A stretch of 64,000 nt of DNA from positions 1-64,000 of the forward strand of contig CAVPUH010000006.1 in assembly GCA_963708795.1 (NCBI GenBank), written 5' to 3'. Origin of the DNA: DAIQRJ01 sp963708795 (GTDB lineage: Bacteria; Actinomycetota; Actinomycetes; Propionibacteriales; DAIQRJ01). The notes under the pieces were generated by a model that searched no databases, was not told the DNA's origin, and worked only from the letters and a program-made list of their open reading frames with translations. How positions within the stretch are numbered: the first letter of the stretch is position 1; every line of letters begins with the position of its first letter. The position numbers and the translations under genes are program-made. Below, one piece after another: positions 33,802 through 44,569 of the stretch.

Positions 33802-34794
33802 TCAGGCCACCGCGGTGGTCGCGAGGATCCGCTCGAACGCGGCATCGACGTCGGGATCGACGTTCCGTCGTGACTCGTCGGCGTCGTACCAGTCGATGAT
33901 CTCGCGGGCACCGACGGCGAACGGCGTCGTAGCCAGGTACCCGGGCACGAGCGCCTTGACCTTCGCGTTGTCGAAGATGACGGAGTGCGTCTTGTCTCCG
34001 AGGAGTCCCGGGCCGAACGGCGGGTGCAGCCGCGCGATGTCGTCGGACGTGACGTGCACCAGGGTGGGTTCGACCCCCGCCGCAGCGCCGAGCTCACGGT
34101 AGATCGCGTCCCAGGTCAGCACCTGGTCGGACGTGATGTGGAAGCTGTCGCCGATCGCCTGGGGATGCCCGAGCAACCCGACGAACGCCTTCGCGAAGTC
34201 ACGGCTGTGAGTCAGGACCCAGAGCGAACTGCCGTCGCCGTGGACGACCACGGGCAACCCGCGTCGCATCCGGTCGATGTCCGTCCACCCGCCGGTCGTG
34301 GGCAGCGCGGTCTCGTCGTAGGTGTGCGACGGACGCACGATCGTGGCCGGGAAGCCGTCGTTGCGGTACGCGTCGACGAGCACCTGCTCGGCGGCGATCT
34401 TGTCGCGCGAGTACTGCCACTCCGGATTGCGCAGGGGCGACGACTCGACGATCGGCAACCGGGCCGGCGGGGTCTGGTACGCAGACGCCGAGCTGATGAA
34501 CACGTACTGACCGGTGCGACCCGTGAACAGGTCGACGTCGGCCTGCACGTGGTCGGGAGTGAAGGCCACGAAGTCGACGACCGCGTCGAACTCCCGATCA
34601 CCGAGAGCCGACCGGACGCTGTCGCGATCACGAACGTCGCCGGTGACGACCTCGGCCCCGTCGGGCACGGCCCGCTTCGCTGTGCTGCCCCGGTTCAGCA
34701 GAGTCAGGTCCCAGCCCTGCTCGAGAGCCTGCCGACCAGCCGAGGTGCTGATGATGCCCGTACCACCGATGAACAGAACGCGTCGCGATGTCAT
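33802..34794 (-). CDS. NAD-dependent epimerase/dehydratase family protein
   Basis: About 330 residues of the extended SDR type. The nucleotide site is RRVLFIGGTGIISTSAGRQA (GGTGIIS replaces the usual GxxGxxG), followed by DVRDRDSVRSALGDREFDAV, and YVFISSASAYQTPPA. The active-site Tyr and Lys are in WQYSRDKIAAEQ. The C-terminal half carries the substrate region (FNITSD-like FHITSDQVLTWDAIYRELG). ATG 34794 (MTSRRV) is chosen; the frame extends to 34848 without resemblance. Substrate unknown. Confidence 0.85.
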   Translation of the reverse strand: MTSRRVLFIGGTGIISTSAGRQALEQGWDLTLLNRGSTAKRAVPDGAEVVTGDVRDRDSVRSALGDREFDAVVDFVAFTPDHVQADVDLFTGRTGQYVFISSASAYQTPPARLPIVESSPLRNPEWQYSRDKIAAEQVLVDAYRNDGFPATIVRPSHTYDETALPTTGGWTDIDRMRRGLPVVVHGDGSSLWVLTHSRDFAKAFVGLLGHPQAIGDSFHITSDQVLTWDAIYRELGAAAGVEPTLVHVTSDDIARLHPPFGPGLLGDKTHSVIFDNAKVKALVPGYLATTPFAVGAREIIDWYDADESRRNVDPDVDAAFERILATTAVA

Positions 34795-34835
34795 GGGGGA
34801 CAGCCTGCCAGCGCCGTCACCGCTACCCTGACGCG

Positions 34836-35522
34836 GTGTCCGAGCCATCCTCCGAGCCGTCCCCGCCGCCGAGCGGTGACCACCCTGATCGCGTCGATCC
34901 GGTGGCTCCCGGGGCTGTGGCGACGGCGAGCGACGACGGCATCTCGGACCGCATCTGGACGATCCCGAACGTCTTGAGCTTCCTGCGCCTGCTGGGCGTA
35001 CCGCTCTTCCTGTGGCTCGTGCTCGGCCCGCACGCCGACGGGTGGGCGCTGTTCGTCCTCGCGGTGTCGTCGCTCACGGATTACCTCGACGGCAAGATCG
35101 CCCGCGCCACCGGGCAGACGAGTCAGCTCGGCACGCTGCTCGACCCGCTCGCCGACCGCGCGTACATCGCGTCCGCGGTCGTGGCGCTCGCCATCCGCGA
35201 CATCATCCCGTGGTGGCTGGTCGTCCTCCTCGTGCTGCGGGACATCGTGCTCGCGATCAACCTCGCCGTTCTCCGGCGTCGCGGGTTCGGCCCGCTGCCC
35301 GTGCACTTCCTCGGTAAGGCCGCCACGTTCGCCCTGCTCTACGCGCTGCCGCTGCTGTTCCTGGGCGACGGCGACGGAACGGTCCGGCTGATCGCCAAGG
35401 AGCTCGGCTGGGCCTTCACCTGGTGGGGCATCGGCCTCTACTGGTGGGCGGCGATCCTTTACCTCATCCAGACTCGTCAGTTGCTGACCCGCACGGCCGC
35501 CCGCCCGGCCGTGGGACCATGA
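34836..35522 (+). CDS. CDP-alcohol phosphatidyltransferase (PgsA-like)
   Basis: 228 residues from GTG 34836. The CDP-alcohol site is intact: DYLDGKIARATGQTSQLGTL followed by LDPLADR (pattern DGxxAR…GxxxDxxxD). Several helices follow (YIASAVVALAIRDIIPWWLV, FALLYALPLLFLGDGDGTVR). The N-terminal 40 residues are a Pro/Ser-rich cytoplasmic tail. It transfers a phosphatidyl group from CDP-diacylglycerol to glycerol phosphate or another alcohol. First gene of the cluster that ends at gcvP, the position of pgsA2 in mycobacteria. Confidence 0.88.
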   Translation: MSEPSSEPSPPPSGDHPDRVDPVAPGAVATASDDGISDRIWTIPNVLSFLRLLGVPLFLWLVLGPHADGWALFVLAVSSLTDYLDGKIARATGQTSQLGTLLDPLADRAYIASAVVALAIRDIIPWWLVVLLVLRDIVLAINLAVLRRRGFGPLPVHFLGKAATFALLYALPLLFLGDGDGTVRLIAKELGWAFTWWGIGLYWWAAILYLIQTRQLLTRTAARPAVGP

Positions 35523-35526
35523 GGGC

Positions 35527-36417
35527 ATGCCCGCCCCGTCCGTGACTCGCCCCCGGCGGTCGGCGGACCACACGCCCGGATTCGACGACACCGAGTCGAT
35601 GCTCGGGATCGTCATGGCGGGCGTTCTCGAGGACTCCTACGACCGGGCGGCCGCGCAGCGGTCCACGCGTCCGCCCACCGGCCACCGCGCGGCACGTGCC
35701 CGTCGCTGGCGATCCGGCACCACCGCGGTCATCGGGCTCGCGCTCATCGGCGTGCTGCTGGCCTGGGCACTCGTACAGACCGCCGGCCAGCAGCCCGAGG
35801 TCGCCGCCGAACAGGCGGCGCTGGTCAAGCGGGTCGACGACGAGACCGCTCGCACCGACCAGTTGACTGCCACCAAGGACGCCCTCGACACCGACGTTCA
35901 GCGCCTCCGCAGCGCCGGCCTCGACGGCCAGGGCTCGGCGCTCGAGGAGTCGCTCACCGATCTCGGCGTGGCCAGCGGCACCGGGACGGTCAACGGACCC
36001 GGCGTCGTCGTGACCGTCGACGATGCCGACCCGGATTCGCTCACGTCGGCCCAGATCGACCCTGCCGGCCGCATCCTCGACCTCGATCTGCAGTACCTCG
36101 TCAACGGTCTCTGGTCGGCCGGCGCCGAGGCGGTGTCGATCAACGGGCAGCGACTGACCGCGACCACGGCGATCCGAGGTGCCGGCCAGGCCATCACGGT
36201 CGACTACCGGCCGATGGCGCGGCCATATGTCGTCCGGGCCATCGGTGACCCGAACACGCTGCAGGCGCGTTTCGCCGAGAGCGCCGGCGGTGATTGGATG
36301 CAGAACCTGAAGGCGACGCACGACGTCAGGTTCGATGTCGCCGGCGCGAAGTCGCTCACCATCGACGGCGACGGCACCAGCCTGCTTCGCTACGCCACCC
36401 CGGAGGCTGCCCCGTGA
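35527..36417 (+). CDS. DUF881 family membrane protein
   Basis: 296 residues. A short cytoplasmic tail precedes one helix (TAVIGLALIGVLLAWALVQT), then a coiled coil (QAALVKRVDDETARTDQLTA) and a beta-rich extracytoplasmic DUF881 domain with NGPGVVVTVDDADPDS and LWSAGAEAVSINGQRL. The stop overlaps the next gene (GTGA), so it is cotranscribed with sbp and the second DUF881 gene. Function unknown; the block is conserved with pgsA and gcvH in actinobacteria. Confidence 0.9.
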   Translation: MPAPSVTRPRRSADHTPGFDDTESMLGIVMAGVLEDSYDRAAAQRSTRPPTGHRAARARRWRSGTTAVIGLALIGVLLAWALVQTAGQQPEVAAEQAALVKRVDDETARTDQLTATKDALDTDVQRLRSAGLDGQGSALEESLTDLGVASGTGTVNGPGVVVTVDDADPDSLTSAQIDPAGRILDLDLQYLVNGLWSAGAEAVSINGQRLTATTAIRGAGQAITVDYRPMARPYVVRAIGDPNTLQARFAESAGGDWMQNLKATHDVRFDVAGAKSLTIDGDGTSLLRYATPEAAP

Positions 36418-36746
36418 TTGCCGCGATCGGACTCGTCGTCGGGGTCGTCGTCGGGCTGATCTTCCACCCCGAGGTCCCGACGTGGCTGCAGCCCTACCTC
36501 CCCATCGCTGTCGTGGCAGCGCTGGATGCCGTCTTCGGCGCGTTCCGCTCGGTGCTCCAGGGCGTCTTCGACGACCGCGTCTTCGTCGTGTCCTTCCTCG
36601 GGAACGTCCTGCTGGCCGCGCTGATCGTCTTCCTCGGAGACAAGCTAGGGGTGGGGGCCCAGCTCTCGACCGGTGTCGTCGTGGTCTTCGGCGTCCGCAT
36701 CTTCAGCAACGCGGCCGCCATCCGGCGCCGGCTGTTCAAGGCGTGA
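36414..36746 (+). CDS. sbp: Small basic protein family membrane protein (DUF1290)
   Basis: 110 residues from GTG 36414, overlapping the DUF881 stop. Three helices are seen: IAAIGLVVGVVVGLIF, LPIAVVAALDAVFGAF and VSFLGNVLLAALIVFLGDKL, with the family phrase ALDAVFGAFRS and the closing VFGVRIFSNAAAIRRRLFKA. It sits between the two DUF881 genes, as in the Mycobacterium Rv1823-Rv1825 order. Function is not established. Confidence 0.92.
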   Translation: MIAAIGLVVGVVVGLIFHPEVPTWLQPYLPIAVVAALDAVFGAFRSVLQGVFDDRVFVVSFLGNVLLAALIVFLGDKLGVGAQLSTGVVVVFGVRIFSNAAAIRRRLFKA

Positions 36747-36752
36747 ACCCGG

Positions 36753-37604
36753 ATGAGTGACGACGACGCTCAGGTGCCCGGCGCGCAGGCGCCCGGCCTC
36801 CATGAGCAGGCGGCCGAGGTGGGTGAACTCGACCACGAGCACGACACCGGTCGTGCAGGCACCGCCGACGTGACCACGACGATGGCGTGGCGGCGGCTCC
36901 GCTCGGCGTTCCTCGCAGGCCCACGGCGTGGCCACGTCGCGGCCGCCGCCATCCTGGGAGTCCTCGGCTTCATGACCGTCGTCCAGCTCCAGGCCGCGGC
37001 CGAGAACAACACGTACGTCTCGGCCAGTCGGCCGCAGCTGATCCAGATCCTCGACGGACTCAATCAGCGGAGCAGTCGCCTGCAGGACGAGATCGGGTCG
37101 CTGCAGACCGAGCAGCGTGATCTCGAGTCCGGCGCCACCAGCGACCGCGCCGCTGCCGATGCCGCCGAGAAGCGCGCGAAGACGCTGGGCGTGCTCGCCG
37201 GCACCCTGCCGGCGAGCGGTCCGGGCATCCGATTGACGATCTACGACCGCAAGGGCGGCGTCAGCGCGGCACTCATCCTCAACACGATCGAGGAGCTGCG
37301 CGACGCCGGCGCGGAGGCCATCGAGATCAACGACACCGCGCGGGTCGTCGCGAGCACCTCCTTCGTCGACGCCGGCGGTGCGATCGTCGTGGACGGCGTC
37401 CGGCTGACGCCGCCTTACGCCATCGAGGCGATCGGCGACCCCGCGACCTTGGCCACCGCCATGCGGATTCCCGGTGGGGTGGAGGACGAGGTGAGTCAGG
37501 TCGACGGTTCGACCAGCGTCGTGCAGCTCGACAGGGTCGAGATCGAGGCGGTCCGACCGGTGGCCAAACCGCGGTACGCGAAGCCGACAGCCGGGACACC
37601 GTGA
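36753..37604 (+). CDS. DUF881 family membrane protein (second copy)
   Basis: 283 residues. One helix (AAAAILGVLGFMTVVQLQAA) after a cytoplasmic tail, coiled coil (INQRSS-like LNQRSSRLQDEIGSLQTEQ) and the DUF881 domain with LAGTLPASGPGIRLTIYDRK and ELRDAGAEAIEINDTARVVA. The paralogy with the gene at 35527 covers the whole length. Six bases separate it from sbp, so the three membrane genes form one transcript. Confidence 0.9.
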   Translation: MSDDDAQVPGAQAPGLHEQAAEVGELDHEHDTGRAGTADVTTTMAWRRLRSAFLAGPRRGHVAAAAILGVLGFMTVVQLQAAAENNTYVSASRPQLIQILDGLNQRSSRLQDEIGSLQTEQRDLESGATSDRAAADAAEKRAKTLGVLAGTLPASGPGIRLTIYDRKGGVSAALILNTIEELRDAGAEAIEINDTARVVASTSFVDAGGAIVVDGVRLTPPYAIEAIGDPATLATAMRIPGGVEDEVSQVDGSTSVVQLDRVEIEAVRPVAKPRYAKPTAGTP

Positions 37605-37769
37605 CGATCACCGCGACGGTGACCGATACTTGGCCGTCGTCGGCGGGTAATCCTTCGACGAGCCACCCGGGCGTGATTCGATGCCCGGCCAGCATGTCCG
37701 AGTTGTACCCCGAGTTCTGTCCCCAGCTGCACCCCGAGCCAACAGAGATGGATTGAGGCGAACAACCGC

Positions 37770-38168
37770 GTGGACGGTCTGTATCCCGACGATCGCAAGT
37801 ACACCGTGGACCACGAGTGGGTGCTGCCGCTGGAGTCCGAGGGCGCTCCCCGCGTGCGCATCGGCATCACCGACTACGCGCAGGACGCGCTGGGCGACAT
37901 CGTCTTCATCGACCTCCCGACCGTGGGCGACCGGGTCACGGCGGGGGATCCGTGCGGTGAGCTGGAGTCGACGAAGAGTGTGAGCGAGCTGTTCGCGCCG
38001 GTGAGCGGCACCGTACTCGCGACGAACGAGGGACTGACCGACGCGCCTGAGGTCGTCAACAGCGACCCTTACGGTGAGGGCTGGCTGCTCGACATCGAGC
38101 CGGAACAGCCCGAGGACGTGGACGAACTGCTCGAAGCGGACGCCTACCGATCGACGTTGGGGGAGTAG
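37770..38168 (+). CDS. gcvH: Glycine cleavage system H protein
   Basis: 132 residues from GTG 37770. Lipoyl carrier of the glycine cleavage complex: the lipoylated lysine is Lys69 in ELESTKSVSELFAPVSG, and KYTVDHEWV opens the domain. It shuttles the aminomethyl group from GcvP. The gene is 165 bases past the DUF881 gene, so it may have its own promoter. gcvT is not in the window and gcvP is 3.5 kb away, with garA and the MerR genes between, as in mycobacteria. Confidence 0.97.
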   Translation: MDGLYPDDRKYTVDHEWVLPLESEGAPRVRIGITDYAQDALGDIVFIDLPTVGDRVTAGDPCGELESTKSVSELFAPVSGTVLATNEGLTDAPEVVNSDPYGEGWLLDIEPEQPEDVDELLEADAYRSTLGE

Positions 38169-38309
38169 CCGCATCGCCCGGTAAGGTCGTCGATCCGGCT
38201 GGCCCCCGTCGGCCGGACGACCGGGCCGGTCGGCCCTGACGCACGATCGTGGCACCGCCTAGACTCGCGGCCACGACCATGGATCCAGCTCCGAGACGGG
38301 AGGCTCGAC

Positions 38310-38816
38310 ATGCCGTTCTGCAGGAAGTGCGGACACGACAATCCGGCTGAGGCGCGCTTCTGCTCCCAGTGCGGAACTGCGCTGACATCCGAGGCACCGT
38401 CCGAGCAGACCTCGACCATCCCCCCGGCGAACGCCGGGGAGGCAGAGGAGCGGGAGAGCCTCGGCACCCCCGAGGAAGCCGCCGCGGTCGCCGCACTCCG
38501 GCCCGGAACGGCGATGTTGGTCGTACGGACCGGCCCCGAAGCGGGAAGCCGTTTCATGCTCGACAAGCCGGTCGTCTCGGCCGGCCGGCACCAGACGAGT
38601 GAGATCTTCCTCGACGACGTGACAGTGTCTCGCCGGCACGCCGAGTTCGTTCGCGGGGATGCGGGCTACACCCTGCGCGACGTCGGCTCGCTCAACGGGA
38701 CCTACGTCAATCGTGACCGCATCGACGAACTGCTCCTCGGCGACGAGGACGAGGTGCAGATCGGGAAGTTCCGGCTGGTCTACCTCACACCATCGGAGGG
38801 CTCGACGGCGTCGTGA
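38310..38816 (+). CDS. GarA-type FHA domain protein with N-terminal zinc ribbon
   Basis: 168 residues. Residues 4-21 hold a CxxC-x10-CxxC ribbon (MPFCRKCGHD then RFCSQCG). The FHA domain covers about residues 70-160: MLVVRTGPEAGSRFMLDKPV, VSAGRHQTSEIFLDDVTVSR (Arg and Ser of the phosphothreonine pocket) and GSLNGTYVN. Mycobacterial GarA controls 2-oxoglutarate metabolism through a phosphorylated ETTSVFR segment. That segment is not seen; the linker has SEQTSTIPPA instead, so regulation by kinase may differ. It overlaps the MerR gene by four bases. Confidence 0.85.
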   Translation: MPFCRKCGHDNPAEARFCSQCGTALTSEAPSEQTSTIPPANAGEAEERESLGTPEEAAAVAALRPGTAMLVVRTGPEAGSRFMLDKPVVSAGRHQTSEIFLDDVTVSRRHAEFVRGDAGYTLRDVGSLNGTYVNRDRIDELLLGDEDEVQIGKFRLVYLTPSEGSTAS

Positions 38817-39586
38817 GCGCGATCCTGTCGATCGGCCAGGTGCTTCGGCGTCTGCGCGGCGACTTCCCGGATGTGTCGATCTCCAAGATCCGCTACCTCG
38901 AGGCCGAGGGCCTGGTCACTCCAGAGCGGGCTCCTTCGGGATACCGCAAGTTCAGCGAGGCCGACGTCGAGCGCCTGCGGTTCGTCCTGCGGGCCCAACG
39001 CGATCACTATCTCCCGCTGAAGATCATCAAGGATCGGCTCTCGGCGGCCGAGCGCGGCCTGCCGTCCGGACTCGACGAGGTCGGCGGCCCATCGCCGTTG
39101 CCCGACGTCGAAGGGTCCGTCGCGGGAACGGTGTCGGTGCTCGTCGATCCGACCGAACTGGTCGGCACGTCGGAGTTCTCCACGTCGGCCGAGTTCGACG
39201 GGGACGCCACGACGTCTGGGACGGCGTCGTTGCGGCTCACCAAGGCCGAGTTGCTGCACGAGGCGGGCATCGAGGATGCGGTGTTCGAGCAACTGCTCAC
39301 GTATCGGCTGATCCCGCCGGCGAGCGCCGGGTACTACGGCGCCGAAGCCCTCAGCATCGCGCAGACCGCCGGCTCGCTCGCCTCGTACGGACTCGAGCCG
39401 AGACACCTGCGCTCGTTCAAGATGGCTGCAGACCGTGAAGTCGGGCTGTTCGAGCAGGTGCTCATCCCGTTGCGCCAGCGCAACCGGCAGGCGGCCGCGG
39501 AGGCGCTTCTCGACCTCTCGGTGCTGTCCGTGCGACTGCACGCCCTCCTGGTCCGTAGCGCGCTGACCGGTGGCAACGGCCGCTAG
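38813..39586 (+). CDS. ftsR: MerR family regulator, FtsR/Rv1828 type
   Basis: 257 residues from GTG 38813. The HTH is unusual in starting ILSIGQVLRRLRGDFPDVSI then SKIRYLEAEGLVTPERAPSG and YRKFSEADVERLRFVLRAQR. A disordered linker (about 90-140) leads to a C-terminal domain (KAELLHEAGIEDAVFEQLLT). Architecture and position (after garA, before DUF151) match the Rv1828/FtsR orthologue group. Known members regulate division genes; the symbol is by synteny. Confidence 0.85.
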   Translation: MSAILSIGQVLRRLRGDFPDVSISKIRYLEAEGLVTPERAPSGYRKFSEADVERLRFVLRAQRDHYLPLKIIKDRLSAAERGLPSGLDEVGGPSPLPDVEGSVAGTVSVLVDPTELVGTSEFSTSAEFDGDATTSGTASLRLTKAELLHEAGIEDAVFEQLLTYRLIPPASAGYYGAEALSIAQTAGSLASYGLEPRHLRSFKMAADREVGLFEQVLIPLRQRNRQAAAEALLDLSVLSVRLHALLVRSALTGGNGR

Positions 39587-39676
39587 GCCACGCCGGCCCC
39601 GATCGGCGCATGGTTGTCAGCGGCGGCCGCTGTGCCTGGCCCGTCCGGCGCTGAGCGCGCGGGTAGGCTGACCGAC

Positions 39677-40150
39677 GTGCGCGAGGTCGAGGTGGTCGGA
39701 GTCCGGGTCGAGATGCCGTCGAGCCAACCATTGGTACTCCTGCGTGACCTCGCCGGCGGACGGCTGCTGCCGATCTGGGTGGCGCCGGTCGAGGCGAGCG
39801 CGATCGCGTTCGGGCAACAGGGTGTCGCGTCCCCCCGCCCGCTGACGCACGATCTGCTCAAGGACGTGATCGCCGCGCTGTCCGACTCCCTGACCGAGGT
39901 GCGGGTGACGAAGATCGTCGACGACACCTTCTACGCCGACCTCGTCTTCGCGTCAGGCAAGACCGTCTCGGCGCGGCCATCCGACTCGATCGCCCTCGCA
40001 CTGCGGGTGGGGGCGAAGATCTTCGTGGCCGACGACGTCATGGACGAGGCCGGCGTGGACGAGCCGGAGGAGCAGGAAGAGGAAGTCGAGAAGTTCCGCG
40101 AGTTCCTCGATCAGGTGACGGCCGAGGATTTCGAACCTCCCGCCGAATAG
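39677..40150 (+). CDS. DUF151 (bifunctional nuclease domain) protein
   Basis: 157 residues from GTG 39677. Core features are LPIWVAPVEASAIAFGQQGV, PRPLTHDLLKDVIAALSDSL and YADLVFASGKTVSARPSDSI, then ALALRVGAKIFVADDVMDEA and an acidic tail (EEQEEEVEKF). It corresponds to Rv1829. The fold is named for a plant nuclease; activity in bacteria is not firmly known. Between the two MerR genes, in conserved order. Confidence 0.88.
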   Translation: MREVEVVGVRVEMPSSQPLVLLRDLAGGRLLPIWVAPVEASAIAFGQQGVASPRPLTHDLLKDVIAALSDSLTEVRVTKIVDDTFYADLVFASGKTVSARPSDSIALALRVGAKIFVADDVMDEAGVDEPEEQEEEVEKFREFLDQVTAEDFEPPAE

Positions 40151-40457
40151 CCTGCCCGTACGTGTGGCTATGTCCCGATATGAGTCTGACGTTGAGGGTG
40201 AGACGTCGTTCTGTACTTCGGCCGTAGTCTCATCCTGACGTAGACAGTGAGCTGATCGGACACGCCGTCGAGAGCGTTGACCGACCTCCGGGTGGGGCCT
40301 ACGGTCGACTTGCCGGCGTGTGATTCCAACGCTGTGACTCGGTGACGAAGGGGTGGCCTGGCTCGGTCGAGCAGGCGCGCTGTGTCTGCCGGGTCGATCG
40401 ACGAGGTTCCAGCTGGGTCTCACCGCCCAGGCCAGCAGTCCCCGGAGGTTCAGAGAC
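40151..40457. promoter_or_regulatory. 307-base leader of the second merR gene with direct repeats
   Basis: No gene. Two direct repeats, TGACGTTGAGGGTGAG (about 40187) and TGACGTAGACAGTGAG (about 40236), lie 49 bases apart in the 5' part, a spacing and form plausible for MerR-type operators. A ribosome site GGAGG (40444-40448) precedes GTG 40458. The repeats are a candidate autoregulatory site only. Confidence 0.4.
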
Positions 40458-41105
40458 GTGAACGGCAACGGCGGCGATACCGGCTCGACCGGCTCCCTCG
40501 ACACATCGGTTCCGGCGACGGTGCTGCGCGACGACCTGGACGCCACGGCGGCCAGCGGTCAGGCGGCCGAGCAGGGCCTGCTGTTCAGCAGTGCCGACGT
40601 GCACGTTCCGCTCGATGACGTCGGCTTCCGTGGCCCGGCCGCGTGCAAGGCGGCCGGCATCAGCTACCGGCAGCTCGACTACTGGGCCCGTACGGGTCTC
40701 GTGGCGCCGTCGGTTCGCGACGCGAGCGGATCCGGGTCGCAGCGCCTGTACTCGTTCCGCGACATCCTCCTGCTCAGGGTCATCAAGCGTCTCCTGGTGG
40801 CGGGTGTCTCACTTCAGCAGATCCGCACCGCGATCCAGCACCTCCACGATCGTGGTGTCTCGGACCTCACGCAGGTCACGCTGATGAGCGACGGCGCCAG
40901 CGTCTACGAGTGCACCAGTGACGATGAGGTCATCGACCTCCTCAAGGGCGGCCAGGGTGTCTTCGGGATCGCGCTCGGCGGAGTTTGGCGTGACATCGAA
41001 GGGACGCTCGCCGAGCTTCCGAACGAGCCCATCGGCGGCCAGCCCGCCCCCGACGACTCCGCCGACGAGCTGGCCGCACGACGGGCCGCCCGCGCCGCCG
41101 TCTGA
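40458..41105 (+). CDS. MerR family regulator, Rv1830 type
   Basis: 215 residues from GTG 40458. An N-terminal disordered part of about 50 residues precedes the HTH VGFRGPAACKAAGISYRQLD, then YWARTGLVAPSVRDASGSGS and QRLYSFRDILLLRVIKRLLV. A C-terminal helical part follows (LQQIRTAIQHLHDRGVSDLT). Orthologous position to Rv1830, which is near gcvB (gcvP) in mycobacteria. The target may be itself or neighbouring genes. Confidence 0.88.
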   Translation: MNGNGGDTGSTGSLDTSVPATVLRDDLDATAASGQAAEQGLLFSSADVHVPLDDVGFRGPAACKAAGISYRQLDYWARTGLVAPSVRDASGSGSQRLYSFRDILLLRVIKRLLVAGVSLQQIRTAIQHLHDRGVSDLTQVTLMSDGASVYECTSDDEVIDLLKGGQGVFGIALGGVWRDIEGTLAELPNEPIGGQPAPDDSADELAARRAARAAV

Positions 41106-41107
41106 GG

Positions 41108-41285
41108 TCAGGCGACCTGTTCCGAGGACGTCAGCGCTTCGGCGAAGGCATCGAAGATCGCGATGTCGAGGCATAGGAGTACGGCGCTGCCGGCTTCCAG
41201 TCGTACACCTGGCCGGCGTTCACGGCAGGGAGCCCCGTCCACGTCGGCACTGCGTCGGAAGCGGCCCGTTCCTTCTCCTGGATGT
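41108..41285 (-). pseudogene. C-terminal remnant of an iron-siderophore-binding protein
   Basis: On the minus strand GAG AAG GAA and so on gives PTWTGLPAVNAGQVYDWKPA then APYSYAS, matching the WxxLPAVKxGxVYxW segment and tail of Fe3+-siderophore ABC binding proteins. One base out of frame it continues LDIAIFDAFAEALTSSEQVA to TGA at 41108. A ribosome-like AGGAGAAGG remains near 41268, and an iron-box-like site lies just upstream. The body of the gene is gone, leaving promoter and 3' end. Confidence 0.5.
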
Positions 41286-41297
41286 GACCTGATGAAG

Positions 41298-41316
41298 TGA
41301 GGGCAGCCTAACCAAA
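41298..41316. promoter_or_regulatory. DtxR/IdeR iron-box-like site
   Basis: TGAGGGCAGCCTAACCAAA agrees with the DtxR/IdeR consensus TTAGGTNAGCCTAACCTAA at 15 of 18 defined positions. It stands just upstream of the siderophore-binding remnant on the minus strand, where an iron repressor would act. Confidence 0.6.
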
Positions 41317-41457
41317 TATGGCTCGACGCGTATGCGGTGGCGAGTCCGGGTTCTGGTCGCGCGGTTCCGCCGCTTCGGATGGGCGCCGGAGCCGGCGACG
41401 GGACGAGCGCGCGTGATCCGGCGCCGGCGCGTTACGCTGGCGCCTGCCATCGACCGC

Positions 41458-41565
41458 ACGCGGGAGAGACCTGGTCGTACCCGGACCAGGCGCCGAAGGG
41501 GCAACATCCCCGGAACCTCTCAGGCACCCGGACCGCGTGCGGCAGGCACCTCTGAAGGCGGCCGC
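41458..41565 (+). promoter_or_regulatory. Glycine riboswitch
   Basis: The conserved aptamer blocks occur in order: GGGAGAGACC (41462), a CCTGG…CCAGG stem, GCGCCGAAGGGGCAA region (41490-41504), CCCCGGAACCTCTCAGGCA (41508-41525), then CCGGACCGCGTGCGGCAGGC. These match the gcvT-element core. It lies 113 bases before gcvP. Downstream, ACGTCAC (41580-41586) can pair with GTGACGT (41635-41641), a candidate expression-platform stem. Glycine binding should turn on gcvP. Confidence 0.87.
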
Positions 41566-41677
41566 CGACAGATGGGGAGACGTCACAGCAGACGCGAGCG
41601 CGCACCGTTCGATGCGACCCGCGATCAGCGCCCGCAGTGACGTATCGCCCCGGACGTCCGAAGGTGGAACCGCTCAG

Positions 41678-44565
<2,888 letters not shown>

Positions 44566-44569
<4 letters not shown>

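Noticed and set aside
41537..41677. 47-residue N-terminal extension of GcvP
   Set aside because: This is riboswitch and leader sequence; GcvP homologues begin close to the MSLPAV start.
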